Below are positions 1-5,583 of a stretch of DNA of 6,548 nucleotides, piece by piece. Every line of letters starts with the position of its first letter. The stretch's first letter is position 1. Both the position numbers and the translations under genes were made by a program. The notes below the pieces were generated by a model that was given only the letters and a program-made list of their open reading frames with translations, was not told the origin of the DNA and did no database searches. Source of the stretch: Propionibacteriaceae bacterium (lineage in GTDB: Bacteria > Actinomycetota > Actinomycetes > Propionibacteriales > Propionibacteriaceae); the NCBI GenBank assembly GCA_009787035.1, contig WRGV01000082.1, positions 1 to 6,548 of the forward strand, given 5' to 3'.

Positions 1-1
1 C

Positions 2-298
2 CCGGGCCAGCCGCTCGACGCTGCGACGCGGGCCCGGATCGACGCCATCGGCCAACCGCTGGACGTCAAGATCCTCGTGTCGCTGTCATGCACGATGTGC
101 CCGACGACCGTCATGGCGGCCCAGCAGATCGCGGCGCTCAATCCACACGTGCGTGCGAGCGTCTTCGACCTCAACCACTTCCCCGCCCTGCGCGAGAAGT
201 ACTCGGTGATGAGCGTGCCCTGCATGATTGTGGACGACACGGACGTGCACTTCGGCGCGATGACCGTGCCTCGCGTGCTCGACGCGATCGGTGCCTGA
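2..298 (+). CDS. AhpF-like thioredoxin-fold domain, C-terminal end of a truncated disulfide reductase
   Basis: The reading frame is open at the left edge and gives the last 98 residues of a protein. Residues 22-98 match the second thioredoxin fold of the AhpF N-terminal region. They contain a redox CxxC (C30-T-M-C33 followed by Pro, in SLSCTMCP), an ALNPHV strand as in AhpF, and a cis-Pro loop (SVPCM). In AhpF this domain relays electrons from the flavoprotein core to the peroxidase AhpC. Here it lies at the extreme C-terminus, and the preceding residues (PGQPLDAATRARID) look like a linker. That fits the known architecture in which a thioredoxin-reductase-like FAD/NAD(P)H domain comes first and the AhpF-type domain last. 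The flavin domain is outside the window, so a stand-alone thioredoxin-like protein cannot be excluded. The gene ends in TGA and converges with the SDR gene. The likely role is cytoplasmic peroxide or disulfide reduction. Confidence 0.8.
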   Translation, partial: PGQPLDAATRARIDAIGQPLDVKILVSLSCTMCPTTVMAAQQIAALNPHVRASVFDLNHFPALREKYSVMSVPCMIVDDTDVHFGAMTVPRVLDAIGA

Positions 299-316
299 CA
301 GGCGATATCTGCGACG

Positions 317-351
317 GCCTGCCTGCGTTCCTCACACAGACGCAGGCAGGC
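317..351. terminator. Bidirectional hairpin terminator between convergent genes
   Basis: A perfect 12-bp inverted repeat pairs GCCTGCCTGCGT (317-328) with ACGCAGGCAGGC (340-351) around an 11-nt loop. It lies 18 bp after the stop of the redox-domain gene and 46 bp after the stop of the convergent SDR gene, so it can serve both. There is no T-tract on either side, as is common for hairpin terminators in high-GC actinobacteria. Confidence 0.75.
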
Positions 352-397
352 AGCGCCGCACGGCCAGGGTGTGCACCTGACTCGCCAGGCCTGCAAC

Positions 398-1171
398 CTA
401 CACGGCGGACCAGCCGCCGTCCACGGGCAGGACGACGCCGTTCACGTTCTTCGCGGCCACGTCGTCGGCCAGGAAGCAGATCGCGGTCGCCAGCGCGTCG
501 GGCTGGGCGATCTCGTCCGCAATCGCACCCATCGAGGCACCCATCGCCGCGCCCACGCGCTCGGCGACCTTCTGCGACCGGAAGTCGCCGCCCACGTTGG
601 TGGCCACGCCGCCCGGGGCCACCGCGTTGCACCGGATGCCGTCGCGTGCGTAGACGGCGGCCGTGTTCTTGGTCAAGCCGACGACCGCGTGCTTGGACAC
701 GGTGTACGCGACGCCCGCGCACGTGCGCAAGGCCGCTTCGGAGGCGAGATTGACGATCGCACCGTGCCCGGCCGCGATCATGCCGGGGATGAACTGGCGG
801 ATCAGGCGCATCATCGAGGTCACGTTGATCGCGAGCACGCGGTCCCACAGCGCATCGTCGATCTCGTCGACCGGGACGAAGCCGTCCATGATGCCGGCGT
901 TGTTGATCAAGACGTCCACCTGCGGCCCGGCCACCTCGGCGATGGCGCCCGGCGCGTCGGGCGCCGTGATGTCGAGGGCGACCGGCACGTACTGTTCCCC
1001 GATGCGCGCAGCCGCCTCGTCCAGGCGCTGCTGGACGACGTCGACGGCGATCACGCGTCCGCCCTCGCGCACGATCTGCGCCGCGGTGGCCAAGCCGATG
1101 CCCGACCCTGCGCCGGTGACCACGGCCACCTTCCCGGCAAACCGTCCGTGTCCTGTTGTGTTTTCGGCCAT
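398..1171 (-). CDS. SDR family NAD-type oxidoreductase
   Basis: A 257-residue classical short-chain dehydrogenase/reductase, typical in length for the family. It is a soluble single-domain Rossmann protein. The cofactor motif TGAGSGIG is at 19-26. Asp44 at the end of the second strand (VIAVD) usually favours NAD(H) over NADP(H). NNAG is at 90-93, and the catalytic tetrad is N116, S144, Y156 and K160 (YTVSK). The NAVAPGGVATN and PVDGGWSAV segments are also standard. Substrate cannot be told from sequence; FabG-like, acetoin/butanediol-type and sugar-alcohol SDRs all share these motifs. The ATG at 1171 was preferred over an upstream in-frame start at 1261 because a strong Shine-Dalgarno precedes it and the Rossmann strand begins 14 residues in. 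The upstream extension is Arg/Pro-rich and unlike SDRs. The gene is single, divergent from the glycosylase gene and convergent with the redox-domain gene. Confidence 0.95.
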   Translation of the reverse strand: MAENTTGHGRFAGKVAVVTGAGSGIGLATAAQIVREGGRVIAVDVVQQRLDEAAARIGEQYVPVALDITAPDAPGAIAEVAGPQVDVLINNAGIMDGFVPVDEIDDALWDRVLAINVTSMMRLIRQFIPGMIAAGHGAIVNLASEAALRTCAGVAYTVSKHAVVGLTKNTAAVYARDGIRCNAVAPGGVATNVGGDFRSQKVAERVGAAMGASMGAIADEIAQPDALATAICFLADDVAAKNVNGVVLPVDGGWSAV

Positions 1172-1176
1172 GTCGA

Positions 1177-1185
1177 CCTCTCCTT
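1177..1185 (-). promoter_or_regulatory. Shine-Dalgarno site of the SDR gene
   Basis: Read on the minus strand this is AAGGAGAGG, ending 5 nt before the ATG at 1171. It is the strongest ribosome binding site in the window and decides the start. It contrasts with several neighbours that appear to have no leader at all. Confidence 0.85.
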
Positions 1186-1207
1186 CGCTCGTTGTGGCGT
1201 TTTTCCC

Positions 1208-1213
1208 ACGGTA
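1208..1213 (-). promoter_or_regulatory. Candidate -10 box of the SDR gene
   Basis: On the minus strand the sequence reads TACCGT, about 36 nt upstream of the SDR start, which would give a leader of roughly 30 nt containing the strong Shine-Dalgarno. No convincing -35 hexamer is visible. Tentative. Confidence 0.35.
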
Positions 1214-1216
1214 GGC

Positions 1217-1229
1217 GGCACGAGGTGCC
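1217..1229. promoter_or_regulatory. Small palindrome next to the candidate SDR promoter
   Basis: GGCAC-gag-GTGCC is a 5-3-5 inverted repeat lying 3 bp upstream of the candidate -10 box of the SDR gene, in the 133-bp region shared with the divergent glycosylase gene. A repressor or activator could bind here, but a repeat this short can arise by chance in GC-rich DNA. Confidence 0.25.
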
Positions 1230-1292
1230 CTGGACGGACGACGCGGGGGCGCGACGCTCATCCCTGCGCGAACAGCGGTGCCGCCGCGCGGC

Positions 1293-1298
1293 TACAGT
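1293..1298 (+). promoter_or_regulatory. -10 box for a probable leaderless glycosylase mRNA
   Basis: TACAGT is followed by 6 nt and then the ATG at 1305. This spacing would place transcription initiation at, or within a base of, the start codon. No clear Shine-Dalgarno lies between, which supports a leaderless transcript. No good -35 is visible. Confidence 0.6.
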
Positions 1299-1304
1299 GG
1301 GGCC

Positions 1305-1976
1305 ATGCCCGGCCTGCGTCGCCTGTACGACATGCTGCTGGCCGCACTGGGCCCGCAGGACTGGTGGCCCGCCAACGGGCCGTTCGAGATGATGATCGGC
1401 GCGGTGCTGACGCAGAACACCGCCTGGGCAAATGTCGAACACTCGGTGCACGCTCTGGACGCCACCGGCCTGCTGTCCCCGGAGGCACTGGTGGACGCCG
1501 ACCCGGATGCCCTGCGCGCACTCATCGCACCCAGCGGCTTCATGACGGCCAAGGCCGCCACGTGCCTCGTCCTTGCCCGCTGGGTGATCACCCATCGGGC
1601 GCTGGACGCCGGTGTGAGCGCCTGGACGGACGCCGCCCTGCGCGACAGCCTGCTCGGGTTGCGCGGCGTGGGCCCGGAGACCGCCGACGCCATCATGCTG
1701 TACGCGTTCGACCGGCCGGTGTTCGTCTGGGACGCCTACGCCCGCCGCCTGCTCGCCCGGGCCGGATACACCAGCGCCGCGGGCTACGAGGCGACCCGGC
1801 GGCGGCTGGAGCCGGTGTTCCATCGCGCACGATTCACGCTGGACGAATGCCAGGAACTGCACGGGCTGATCGACGAGGCAGGAAAGAAAGCGCGCCGCGA
1901 TGGCTGGGATTGGCTGTTTCACGACAGCCGCAACCACTCCCCCGATTGTTGCCCCGATCATACCCTGCGCATGTAA
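1305..1976 (+). CDS. HhH-GPD DNA glycosylase, endonuclease III-related / MagIII-like
   Basis: A 223-residue protein of the endonuclease III superfamily, probably excising alkylated bases such as 3-methyladenine in base excision repair. The helix-hairpin-helix is at about 116-128 (LLGLRGVGPETAD) and the catalytic Asp is D143 (VFVWDAYARR). The residue that is Lys120 in E. coli endonuclease III (GVGRKTA) is Glu125 here (GVGPETA), so a monofunctional glycosylase without AP-lyase activity is expected. The C-terminal four-cysteine Fe-S loop of endonuclease III is absent; only C212-C213-type cysteines in DCCPD remain. Both features match Helicobacter MagIII. A W20-W21-P segment resembles the aromatic base-stacking site of MagIII (from memory of that structure). 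ATG 1305 was chosen over GTG 1278 because a -10 box sits 6 nt upstream. True substrate specificity is inferred. Confidence 0.88.
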   Translation: MPGLRRLYDMLLAALGPQDWWPANGPFEMMIGAVLTQNTAWANVEHSVHALDATGLLSPEALVDADPDALRALIAPSGFMTAKAATCLVLARWVITHRALDAGVSAWTDAALRDSLLGLRGVGPETADAIMLYAFDRPVFVWDAYARRLLARAGYTSAAGYEATRRRLEPVFHRARFTLDECQELHGLIDEAGKKARRDGWDWLFHDSRNHSPDCCPDHTLRM

Positions 1977-2143
1977 GCGTTTGCGTTCCTGACAAGGGAA
2001 GTCCCTCGTTTCACCGTGGGCAGAATCGCTGTGGGATGAAACCGGATTATCCACTGACCGCGCCGGGTTACCGCAGACATCATGTCGTTCGCCCCCAACG
2101 ACGCACCCCGTGCTCCGGCACCACCACAGAAAGAGATTCCTCC

Positions 2144-2737
2144 ATGTCAGCCACTTCGGCAGCACCGGCCACGCCGGCCAACAAGGCGCCCCGCATCTTG
2201 TCTCTTCTCGTCGCCATCATCGGCGTCGTCATGCTCATCATCGGCATCGCCGTCTACGCCGGCGTCTCCGTTCAGCTGCGTGAACAGAACATCACGGTCG
2301 CCGCCATCTCGGCAGCCGATCCGGGTTCCGACGCAGGCAAGACGCTGGCCGGCCCGTTCACCGCGATGGCGCAGGTCAATGCGATCCGGCACCACGTTTC
2401 CGAGGCCACGGGCGGCAAGACGTTCGGCCAGATCAAGAGCGTCGCCACCAGCGACGGTCAGACCTACAACGCCGACGTGACCGCAGCCAACTCGACCGAT
2501 GGCCAGGCACACGCGCAGGGCTCCCCGCTCTCCTCGGCCGATGCGAAGCAGTATGCCGCCCGCATCACCGCGCAGCAGGGCTCGTGGACGCAGGCCTCGC
2601 TGCTCGTCTCGGTCGTCGCCTTCGGCGTGGGCGCGCTCATCGTGGGCCTGGGCCTGGTGGTGATCGTCATCGGCCTGGCCCTGATGGCCACGCAGGGCAT
2701 GCTGGGCAAGAAGAACGCCGCGACCGCACGGGAGTAG
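2144..2737 (+). CDS. Small protein with two membrane segments, function unknown
   Basis: A 197-residue protein that I cannot assign to a characterised family. Similar actinobacterial proteins sometimes carry an 'aromatic ring-opening dioxygenase LigA' label, which nothing in this sequence supports. A short N-terminus with K14 and R17 precedes a membrane segment at about 18-41. A polar segment of about 110 residues follows (42-151), rich in Ala, Thr, Gln and Ser and without cysteines. A long glycine-rich hydrophobic stretch comes next (152-182), then a short basic tail (GKKNAATARE). The likely topology is both ends cytoplasmic with the middle domain outside. The ATG at 2144 was chosen because AGAAAGAGA ends 7 nt before it; an upstream in-frame ATG at 2036 would add a non-hydrophobic extension. 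The 167-bp gap before this start holds no clear promoter. The gene is monocistronic, ending at a strong hairpin. Confidence 0.82.
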   Translation: MSATSAAPATPANKAPRILSLLVAIIGVVMLIIGIAVYAGVSVQLREQNITVAAISAADPGSDAGKTLAGPFTAMAQVNAIRHHVSEATGGKTFGQIKSVATSDGQTYNADVTAANSTDGQAHAQGSPLSSADAKQYAARITAQQGSWTQASLLVSVVAFGVGALIVGLGLVVIVIGLALMATQGMLGKKNAATARE

Positions 2738-2743
2738 CCCTTA

Positions 2744-2802
2744 CAGACACTGACGCCCGGGGAAGCTCCTGTCGTGGAGCCCTCCCCGGGCGTCAGCGTC
2801 TG
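2744..2802. terminator. Long bidirectional hairpin terminator
   Basis: Arms at 2744-2763 and 2783-2802 pair over 20 bp with one A/C mismatch, and A2743-T2803 can add one more pair. A second hairpin inside the loop pairs GCTCC (2765-2769) with GGAGC (2776-2780). The structure lies 6 bp after the membrane-protein stop and 10 bp after the stop of the convergent asparaginase gene, so it can terminate both. There is no T-tract. Confidence 0.85.
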
Positions 2803-2812
2803 TGGACCTGAG

Positions 2813-3724
2813 CTAGATGCGCGTGTGGATCTTGTCGCCCTCACGCCAGGCCGCCTGCAGCACCGGCGCATCCCAGACGAGCACCGAACGGCCCTTGGCC
2901 GTCACGGCGATCAGCGCACCGAACGCCTCGCGGGCGACGATCTCGTTGTCGATGATGGCCTGTGCCGCCTCGGCGACATCCTGGCCGCCGTACTCCATGC
3001 GGGCGCTCAGCTGGTGTGCGACACCGCCCTGCAGGAACGCCTCGCCGACGCCGGTGCACGACACCGCGACGACGCCGTCACGCGCCCAGGTGCCGGCGCC
3101 CAGGATCGGCGTGTCGCCGATGCGCCCGACGGCCTGGTTCTCGATGCCGCCGGTCGACGTCGCCGCCGCCACATGCCCGTGGATGTCCAGCGCGACCGCA
3201 CCGACCGTGCCGTGCTGACGCGACCGGAGGCGAGCCTGGACGGCCGCCAGGTGCTCGCGCTGGTCCGGCGTCACGAACCAGTCGTTGTCGGCCAGCCCGA
3301 TGCCCCAGTCCGCCACGATGTCGTCCGGCGGATCGGCCAGCAGCACGTGGGGTGACCGGTCGCGGATCGCCCGCGCGAGGTCGACCGGGTGCTGCGCGTG
3401 CCGCGACAGCGTCACCGCGCCACCGCGTCCGTCCCCGCTCATCACGGCCGCATCGTGCTCAACCGTGCCGTCCGCAGTGAGCGCCGCTCCGCGTCCCGCG
3501 TTGAACAGCGGATCGTCTTCGAGCACCTCGACCGCGGCGCAGACGGCGTCCAGCGCGCTGCCCTGACCGCGCAGCACGGTCTCGCCGGCCTGGTATGCCC
3601 GGTTCAGGCCTTGGTGAATCCCCTGCAACTTGTCCATCGTCATCCGCCAGTGCGGCTGCCCCGCCCCACCGTGGACGACGAGCGCCCACGGGCGCGCTGA
3701 CGGGACGTCGATCACAAAAGTCAT
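2813..3724 (-). CDS. Isoaspartyl peptidase / plant-type L-asparaginase (Ntn hydrolase)
   Basis: A 303-residue class 2 (type III) asparaginase, which hydrolyses isoaspartyl dipeptides and L-asparagine. Such enzymes are made as a proenzyme that cleaves itself before a threonine. Cleavage here should fall between G172 and T173 (HGTVGAVALD), giving an alpha chain of 172 and a beta chain of 131 residues. Catalytic and binding residues match E. coli EcAIII with a constant offset of six: T173, T191 (TSTGG), R201 and D204 (GRIGDTPILGAG), and T224-G225 (SCTGVGE). HGGAG is at 18-22 and NAGRGAALTADG at 75-86. The linker before the cleavage site is short. There is no signal peptide, so the enzyme is cytoplasmic, acting in repair or turnover of damaged proteins and peptide-derived asparagine use. 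The start has a -10 box 6 nt upstream. It is divergent from the persulfide reductase operon. Confidence 0.95.
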   Translation of the reverse strand: MTFVIDVPSARPWALVVHGGAGQPHWRMTMDKLQGIHQGLNRAYQAGETVLRGQGSALDAVCAAVEVLEDDPLFNAGRGAALTADGTVEHDAAVMSGDGRGGAVTLSRHAQHPVDLARAIRDRSPHVLLADPPDDIVADWGIGLADNDWFVTPDQREHLAAVQARLRSRQHGTVGAVALDIHGHVAAATSTGGIENQAVGRIGDTPILGAGTWARDGVVAVSCTGVGEAFLQGGVAHQLSARMEYGGQDVAEAAQAIIDNEIVAREAFGALIAVTAKGRSVLVWDAPVLQAAWREGDKIHTRI

Positions 3725-3730
3725 AAGCCG

Positions 3731-3736
3731 AGTGTA
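3731..3736 (-). promoter_or_regulatory. -10 box for a probable leaderless asparaginase mRNA
   Basis: Read on the minus strand this is TACACT, followed by CGGCTT and then the ATG at 3724. The 6-nt spacing is the same as at the glycosylase gene and leaves no room for a 5' leader or Shine-Dalgarno. No consensus -35 is recognisable. Confidence 0.6.
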
Positions 3737-3781
3737 CCGGGGCGCCGATATCCGACCCTGCTGCCACGCCCGTTCTGGTGA

Positions 3782-3797
3782 ATACCCCCTGGGGTAT
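3782..3797. promoter_or_regulatory. CsoR/CstR-type operator, copy 1
   Basis: ATACCCC-CT-GGGGTAT has perfect 7-bp arms. TA-flanked C-tract/G-tract inverted repeats of this form are the known operator type of CsoR-family (DUF156) repressors. The gene for such a repressor is the second gene of the operon that starts just downstream, so autoregulation is inferred. Its centre is 33 bp, about three helical turns, from copy 2, which puts both on the same DNA face. Confidence 0.8.
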
Positions 3798-3814
3798 ATT
3801 TATATCTGTGACGG

Positions 3815-3830
3815 ATACCCCCTGGGGTAT
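3815..3830. promoter_or_regulatory. CsoR/CstR-type operator, copy 2
   Basis: Identical in sequence to copy 1. Its right arm (GGGGTAT) overlaps the candidate -10 hexamer TATATT at 3828-3833 by three bases, so a bound repressor would block RNA polymerase directly. Confidence 0.82.
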
Positions 3831-3833
3831 ATT
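3828..3833 (+). promoter_or_regulatory. -10 box of the persulfide reductase-repressor operon
   Basis: TATATT is followed by 7 nt and then ATG at 3841, predicting a leaderless mRNA. The same hexamer occurs in the first repeat at 3795-3800, again 7 nt before an in-frame GTG at 3808, so a second promoter and start may exist. No good -35 hexamer is found for either. No Shine-Dalgarno precedes the ATG, since the upstream bases are AT-only apart from one C. Confidence 0.65.
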
Positions 3834-3840
3834 TATATCT

Positions 3841-5583
3841 ATGACAGTGCACCATTTCATCATCGTCGGGGGCGTCGCGGCGGGCATGTCGGCGGCGGCA
3901 CGGCTGCGCCGGCTCGACGAACAGGCCACCATCACCGTGCTCGAACAGGGCGATCACGTCTCGTACGCCGGCTGTGGCCTTCCCTACTTCCTCAGCGGCG
4001 AGATCGCCGACCAGGCCGATCTGCTCGTGCAAACCCCGGCTGCGCTCGCCGCGGCGCTGAACCTGGATGTGCGCACCGGTCACCGCGTGACCGGCCTGGA
4101 TGCCACGGCCCACACGGTGCACGTGCAGACGCCCGTCGGCGAACTCGACCTGCAGTACGACCAGCTGATCCTGGCACCAGGCGCCATCGCAGCGCGCCCG
4201 ATCATCCCCGGCGTGCAGCGAAACCCCATCCCGGGGCTGGACGATCCCCGCGTGCACACGCTGCGCACCGTCGCTGATGCCGTCGCCCTGCGCGACCTGG
4301 TCACCTCGACCGCGGGGCGTGCGGCCGTCATCGGCGCCGGCTTCATCGGTCTGGAGACCGCCGAAGCGCTGCAGCGCGCGGGTCTGGACGTGACGCTCAT
4401 CGAGGCCACCCCCCATGTGTTGCCGCCGCTGGAGGACGAGCTCGCCTGGCCGGTCACGCAGGAGCTGACCCGCCTGGGTGTCCATGTGCGCAGCAACGTT
4501 GCCCTCGCGCGCATCAAGGACGCCGGCGATCTGGCCGAGCTGGTGCTGACCGACGGAAGCAGGCTGATGACCGACCTGGTGCTGCTGGCCGTGGGCAGCG
4601 TGCCCGCCACCCAGACGTTCGCCTCGGCCGGCCTGGCCTGTGACGAGCGCGGCGCCATTCTGGTCGACGAGCATGGCCGCACCAACCTGCCGTGCGTCTG
4701 GGCGGCCGGAGATGCGACCACGACCGTCAACGCCGTCACGGGCGCGCAACGCGATGTCGCCCTGGCCGGTCCGGCCAACCGCACCGGACGCCTGGTCGCC
4801 GACGCGATCGCGGGCACCAGCGTGCGCCCGCGCCAGTTCGCCGCCCGTCCGATTCCCGCCGCGCTGGGCACCGCCATCGTGCGCGTGGGCAAGCTCACCG
4901 CCGCCGTCACCGGCGCCAACAGCACCCAGCTGGAGCAGGCCGGCATCGCCTTCACGACGCTGCACACGCACCCGCTCGACCACGCGGGCTACTTCCCCGG
5001 CGCCCAGATGATGCACCTGGTCGTCCACATGGACCCGACCACCGGACGCCTGCTGGGCGCCCAGGCCGTGGGTGCCGCCGGTGTCGACAAGCGCATCGAC
5101 GTGCTGGCCACCGCGATCCGCGCGGGCCTGACCGCCCCCGCCCTCATGGACCTCGACCTGTGCTACGCCCCGCCCTACGGCGCCGCCAAGGATGCCATCA
5201 CGATGATCGGCCTGCTCGCCGACAACGTGCTGACCGGCGTCACGCGGCTGTGGTATCCCCACGACCTCCACTGGGCGCGCCACCACGCGCTGCTGCTGGA
5301 CGTCCGCACCCGGGGCGAGTATGCGGCGGGGCACCTGCCCGAGGCGCTCAACATCCCGCACACGCAGCTGCGCGGACGCCTCGACGAGGTGCGCGACCTG
5401 GCGGGTGGGCGGCCCATCGCCGTCATGTGCCGTTCCGGCGTGCGCAGCTACATCGCCCACCGCGTGCTCACCGCGGCCGGCTTCGACTCCCGCACGCTGT
5501 CGGGCGGTTCGCTGACGCTGGCCGACTGGCTCGGCGCCCGCGCCAACGAAGTGTTCGTCACGCGAACATGGGACGAGCGGTGA
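3841..5583 (+). CDS. CoA-disulfide / persulfide reductase with C-terminal rhodanese domain (CoADR-RHD)
   Basis: A 580-residue flavoprotein of the CoA-disulfide reductase family fused to a rhodanese domain. Family members use NAD(P)H to reduce CoA persulfides, CoA disulfide or polysulfide, releasing sulfide. FAD binding: GGVAAG at 10-15 and the late AAGDA at 288-292. NAD(P)H binding: GAGFIG at 165-170. The single redox cysteine is C45 in VSYAGCGLPY, typical of CoADR. The dimerisation domain includes LCYAPPYGAAKD, with Y442 and Y446 corresponding to conserved tyrosines. The rhodanese domain spans about 475-570, with LLLDVRTRGEYAAGHL and the persulfide-carrying loop C530-RSGVRS. The protein is cytoplasmic. 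ATG 3841 was chosen from the promoter position and because GGVAAG then falls at residue 10. In-frame GTG 3808 (11 more residues) and GTG 3778 (21 more) are alternatives whose extra residues come from the repeat. It overlaps the repressor gene by 4 bp. Exact substrate is inferred. Confidence 0.93.
   Translation: MTVHHFIIVGGVAAGMSAAARLRRLDEQATITVLEQGDHVSYAGCGLPYFLSGEIADQADLLVQTPAALAAALNLDVRTGHRVTGLDATAHTVHVQTPVGELDLQYDQLILAPGAIAARPIIPGVQRNPIPGLDDPRVHTLRTVADAVALRDLVTSTAGRAAVIGAGFIGLETAEALQRAGLDVTLIEATPHVLPPLEDELAWPVTQELTRLGVHVRSNVALARIKDAGDLAELVLTDGSRLMTDLVLLAVGSVPATQTFASAGLACDERGAILVDEHGRTNLPCVWAAGDATTTVNAVTGAQRDVALAGPANRTGRLVADAIAGTSVRPRQFAARPIPAALGTAIVRVGKLTAAVTGANSTQLEQAGIAFTTLHTHPLDHAGYFPGAQMMHLVVHMDPTTGRLLGAQAVGAAGVDKRIDVLATAIRAGLTAPALMDLDLCYAPPYGAAKDAITMIGLLADNVLTGVTRLWYPHDLHWARHHALLLDVRTRGEYAAGHLPEALNIPHTQLRGRLDEVRDLAGGRPIAVMCRSGVRSYIAHRVLTAAGFDSRTLSGGSLTLADWLGARANEVFVTRTWDER

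Larger units (their letters stand above)
3782..3845 (+). repeat. 33-bp-period tandem duplication carrying operator, -10 box and start codon
   Basis: Two 31-bp units (3782-3812 and 3815-3845) are identical except at one base, and the period is 33 bp. Each holds the palindrome ATACCCCCTGGGGTAT, then ATTTATATCT, then GTGAC in the first copy or ATGAC in the second. The single difference is the first base of a start codon, and the period is a whole number of codons (11). If translated, the repeat encodes DTPWGIFIS twice. The AT-rich TATATTTATATCT stretches stand out from the surrounding GC-rich sequence. Confidence 0.97.

Noticed and set aside
2008..2042. GTTTCA/TGAAAC inverted repeat upstream of the membrane protein gene
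   Set aside because: Only 6-bp arms around a 23-nt loop with no convincing inner pairing. It is not strong enough to call a terminator or operator.
371..2143. Long in-frame extension upstream of the membrane protein
   Set aside because: It runs through the SDR and glycosylase genes in a non-coding frame. The hydrophobic protein begins sensibly at 2144 with a Shine-Dalgarno.
171..2165. 664-codon open frame on the minus strand
   Set aside because: It overlaps the SDR and glycosylase genes in another frame. Its product is low-complexity Arg/Gly/Ala sequence typical of a GC-rich shadow frame.
3782..3845. CRISPR array or transposon ends
   Set aside because: Only two copies with a 2-bp gap, internal palindromes matching a CsoR-type operator, and no transposase or cas gene nearby.
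4692..5579. Upstream extension of the repressor frame
   Set aside because: It is a +1-type shadow inside the reductase gene. CsoR-family proteins are about 90-120 residues, which fits the start at 5580.
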